From: Desulfuromonadales bacterium
GTDB taxonomy: Bacteria > Desulfobacterota > Desulfuromonadia > Desulfuromonadales > BM103
Assembly: GCA_030640215.1 (NCBI GenBank)
Contig: DAOWJU010000097.1
Span: forward strand, 1 to 8,295
Direction: 5' to 3'
DNA: 8,295 nucleotides
The translations under genes were made by a program, and so were the position numbers. The notes under the pieces were generated by a model. The model ran no database searches. It saw only the letters and a program-made list of their open reading frames with translations, and was not told the origin of the DNA. This document shows, piece by piece, positions 6,788 through 8,295 of this stretch (within the stretch, counting starts at the first letter, position 1; each line of letters starts with the position of its first letter).

Positions 6788-6811
6788 CATTTTCAATGGT
6801 GCTGTTTTTTT
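6785..6811 (+). terminator. Second plus-strand terminator hairpin
   Basis: CAGCA (6785-6789) pairs with TGCTG (6800-6804), extended by two wobble pairs, and is followed directly by seven T residues (6805-6811). The stem starts within the last three bases of the palindromic element. It would back up the first terminator and stop read-through into the antisense strand of the CDGSH gene, whose stop codon lies at 6813-6815. Confidence 0.5.
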
Positions 6812-6812
6812 G

Positions 6813-7058
6813 TTATTCACGGCCCGCAAGCGACACACCACAACTACCATCGCAATAGGGCTGGTCCCCACTCAAACCACAACCACAGATAAAGACTTTT
6901 TGCCGTCTCTTGACCTTGAATTCAACCGGTGAGCTACCGCTGCCGCTATGCGATTCATCACAGAAAGGCAGGTTTTGAGACTTGCCGCAGGTACAACGAT
7001 AATAGGTGCCTGGTTCCAGAGTAATGCCGATTGGCATGCCAACATCGTCACTTTTCAT
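6813..7058 (-). CDS. Double CDGSH-type iron-sulfur protein
   Basis: From ATG at 7058 the protein has 81 residues and two CDGSH-type motifs. Motif one is Cys22-x-Cys24 ... Pro-Phe-Cys33-Asp-Glu-Ser-His37, the normal three-Cys one-His set for a 2Fe-2S cluster. Motif two is Cys58-x-Cys60 ... Pro-Tyr-Cys69-Asp-Gly-Ser-Cys73, where the usual histidine is replaced by cysteine. Bacterial proteins with two such motifs in one chain are known and are thought to act as small soluble electron carriers or redox/iron sensors; the function here is not known. I chose this start because GAGG precedes it by five bases. An in-frame start at 7160 would add 34 residues that merely read through the preceding gene in another frame. 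It is the last gene of the leftward group, 22 bases after the small membrane protein. Confidence 0.88.
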   Translation of the reverse strand: MKSDDVGMPIGITLEPGTYYRCTCGKSQNLPFCDESHSGSGSSPVEFKVKRRQKVFICGCGLSGDQPYCDGSCGVSLAGRE

Positions 7059-7080
7059 ATATCCCTCGTCCTGATTCCCG

Positions 7081-7383
7081 TTACTTAAAAAACCAATCAT
7101 AAGCGAACTTGCCGACCACACCAAGCACCACCAGCTCGACAAAGGTAACAACCACGACAACCCACAGTTTCTTTTTGCCGCCCTTCAACCCCTTCACCAG
7201 GAAATCAGGCATAACTCTGCCCATATCCTCGTTCATATTTTCCCAGGCTTCCTTGAAGACGCTGTCCTGCTGCTTTTTGGAGACTGAGCCCGGTTGTTTC
7301 TTTGCTGAGCTAGCTTGATTCTTGATTGTCCCAGATTGTTTCTTGGTCAAAGCTGATCGTTTTCTGTTGGTTTTTTTGCTCAT
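7081..7383 (-). CDS. Small lysine-rich protein with C-terminal membrane helix
   Basis: A 100-residue protein of unrecognised family. Residues 1-40 are highly basic and polar, with three Lys-Lys-Gln repeats (14-16, 28-30, 36-38) separated by Ser, Gly and Ala, and are probably disordered. Residues 41-62 (FKEAWENMNEDMGRVMPDF) look like an amphipathic helix. A strongly hydrophobic Val-rich helix runs from about 74 to 93 after the cluster GGKKK, so the basic N-terminus is expected in the cytoplasm. The ATG overlaps the TGA of tupC as ATGA, and AGGA lies upstream, so translation is coupled to the transporter ATPase. That context hints at a role alongside tungstate uptake or simply at shared transcription; no function can be given. 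Confidence 0.75.
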   Translation of the reverse strand: MSKKTNRKRSALTKKQSGTIKNQASSAKKQPGSVSKKQQDSVFKEAWENMNEDMGRVMPDFLVKGLKGGKKKLWVVVVVTFVELVVLGVVGKFAYDWFFK

Positions 7384-8054
7384 GCTATTCCTGTCTTACG
7401 GTTAGTATGGGGAACTCTATCGAGAAGACAGCCATTTTCGATTCGCAGCATCTCCCCTTCCAGACGCTCGGCCAAAAGCAGGTCGTGAGTTGCGACAATA
7501 ACTGTCACACCATTTTCTGGCAACCTGCGAAGCAGTGCTTCAAAATCCTGCAGGCTCTTGCTGTCGATATTTGAGGTCGGTTCATCCAGAAGCAACACTT
7601 CCGGCTCCAGTACGAGGGCACGAGCCAAAGCCACACGCTGCACCTCACCTCCAGAGAGCTCCTTCACCTTGCGCTGCCCAAACCCTTCCAGCCCCACCAT
7701 TTCCAACGCTGAGCTGATAAGCTTTTGTTGCTCTTCACCACGAATGCCACGGATTTTAAGGCCGAAAGCCAGGTTGTCAAAGACTGTCCAAGCCAACAGA
7801 TAGGGAGACTGCTCAACCAGAGTGACTTTTTGCCGTTGCTGAGTGATATTTAGGCCAGCATCTGACAATGTAACCAATCCACTTTGCGGCACAAGCAACA
7901 GAGCCATGACTTTAAGCAGAGTGCTTTTACCTGCACCGTTCGGGCCTGTCAGCGTGTAGATACGACGAGGCTGCAGGTCAAGGCTTGCAATCGATAAATT
8001 GAAGTTTTCTCCTTGAGTGACTAAAACATCTCTTAGAGAGATCACCGGTTCCAT
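7380..8054 (-). CDS. tupC: Tungstate ABC transporter ATP-binding protein
   Basis: A complete ABC ATPase of 224 residues: Walker A GPNGAGKS (37-44), Q-loop Gln82, signature LSGGE (133-137), Walker B LLLDEP (154-159) and H-loop His190. It powers import through the permease encoded just upstream, whose sequence is of the TupB type, so the substrate is most likely tungstate taken from a periplasmic TupA-like protein. No C-terminal TOBE domain is present, unlike ModC or CysA, which fits the short TupC form. ATG at 8054 is preferred because AAGGTGA stands four bases upstream. The TTG at 8057 would add one residue but leave almost no spacing. It starts four bases after the tupB stop and overlaps the next gene by ATGA. 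Confidence 0.88.
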   Translation of the reverse strand: MEPVISLRDVLVTQGENFNLSIASLDLQPRRIYTLTGPNGAGKSTLLKVMALLLVPQSGLVTLSDAGLNITQQRQKVTLVEQSPYLLAWTVFDNLAFGLKIRGIRGEEQQKLISSALEMVGLEGFGQRKVKELSGGEVQRVALARALVLEPEVLLLDEPTSNIDSKSLQDFEALLRRLPENGVTVIVATHDLLLAERLEGEMLRIENGCLLDRVPHTNRKTGIA

Positions 8055-8058
8055 CAAT

Positions 8059-8295
8059 TCACCTTTGCTGCAACAGGTTTAAGAACAGGTTGACGAAAAG
8101 AGCAACACTTAACAAGACAATCCCCAATGACAGCCCAAAGGCGAATTCACCCTTACTGGTTTCCAAAGCAATCGATGTGGTCATGGTGCGCGTTGAGCCA
8201 CGGATATTTCCACCGAGCATCATCGCCACGCCAACTTCTGAGATAACACGGCCGAAACCGGCAATAACAGCAGCCATCACCCCGAAACGGATTTC
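8059..8295 (-). CDS. tupB: Tungstate ABC transporter permease, C-terminal part (cut by window edge)
   Basis: The reading frame stays open to base 8295, so only the last 78 residues of the permease are present, starting within EIRFGVMAAV. It contains the cytoplasmic coupling-loop region typical of ABC importers (GRVISEVGVAMMLGGNIRG), followed by STRTMTTSIALETSKGEF, a pattern I associate with TupB-type tungstate permeases. A last transmembrane helix (FGLSLGIVLLSVALFVNLFL) and a short polar tail follow. Inner membrane. The GTG/ATG codons at 8280 and 8277 are internal, not starts. The tupA binding-protein gene is expected beyond the right edge. Confidence 0.88.
   Translation of the reverse strand, partial: EIRFGVMAAVIAGFGRVISEVGVAMMLGGNIRGSTRTMTTSIALETSKGEFAFGLSLGIVLLSVALFVNLFLNLLQQR

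Noticed and set aside
7059..7160. N-terminal extension of the CDGSH protein from 7160
   Set aside because: It overlaps the membrane protein gene in another frame, and its Trp/Ser-rich sequence is unlike CDGSH proteins. A good ribosome binding site precedes ATG at 7058.
1..8295. CRISPR arrays, tRNA or rRNA genes, insertion sequences, riboswitches
   Set aside because: No spaced direct repeats, no cloverleaf or rRNA-like stretch, no transposase frame and no recognisable riboswitch core seen on either strand.

Overview
The window looks like chromosomal DNA of an anaerobic deltaproteobacterium, most likely of the Desulfuromonas/Pelobacter/Geobacter type. This is inferred from the protein style, the tungstate transporter and a mid-range GC content; no marker gene fixes it. 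Nothing suggests a phage, plasmid or insertion sequence, apart from one short palindromic intergenic repeat.

Layout. (1) Positions 1-1850, minus strand: a large TPR-repeat lipoprotein, followed 9 bases later by a very short lipoprotein-like reading frame that stops just before the window edge. (2) Positions 1851-2160: a divergent intergenic region with a good sigma70-type promoter facing right. (3) Positions 2161-6598, plus strand: the most notable block. It contains a small two-helix membrane protein, overlapped by a 1070-residue chimera of an SLC5 sodium/solute symporter, a cytoplasmic linker, a GAF domain and a SpoIIE-type PP2C phosphatase. After a 153-base gap with its own promoter-like and operator-like sequences come a STAS anti-sigma-factor antagonist (RsbV/SpoIIAA type) and an RsbW/SpoIIAB-type HATPase kinase. 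(4) Positions 6599-6812: two terminator-like hairpins flanking a REP-like palindromic element. (5) Positions 6813-8295, minus strand: the end of a tungstate ABC transporter operon (tupB partial, tupC), then a small lysine-rich membrane protein and a double CDGSH iron-sulfur protein.

How the genes may work together. In known partner-switching systems an HATPase kinase phosphorylates the STAS protein, and a PP2C phosphatase reverses this in response to a signal. Freed STAS protein then binds the kinase and releases its target. All three parts are here, and the phosphatase is built onto a 13-helix transporter. The simplest model, which is inference, is a transporter-receptor that senses or imports an extracellular solute and passes this to the phosphatase, with the GAF domain adding a second cytoplasmic input. 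No sigma factor or other obvious target lies in the window. The overlapping small membrane protein is probably a subunit or regulator of the transporter module. The tungstate operon is probably unrelated; it would supply tungsten to enzymes such as aldehyde oxidoreductases or formate dehydrogenases.
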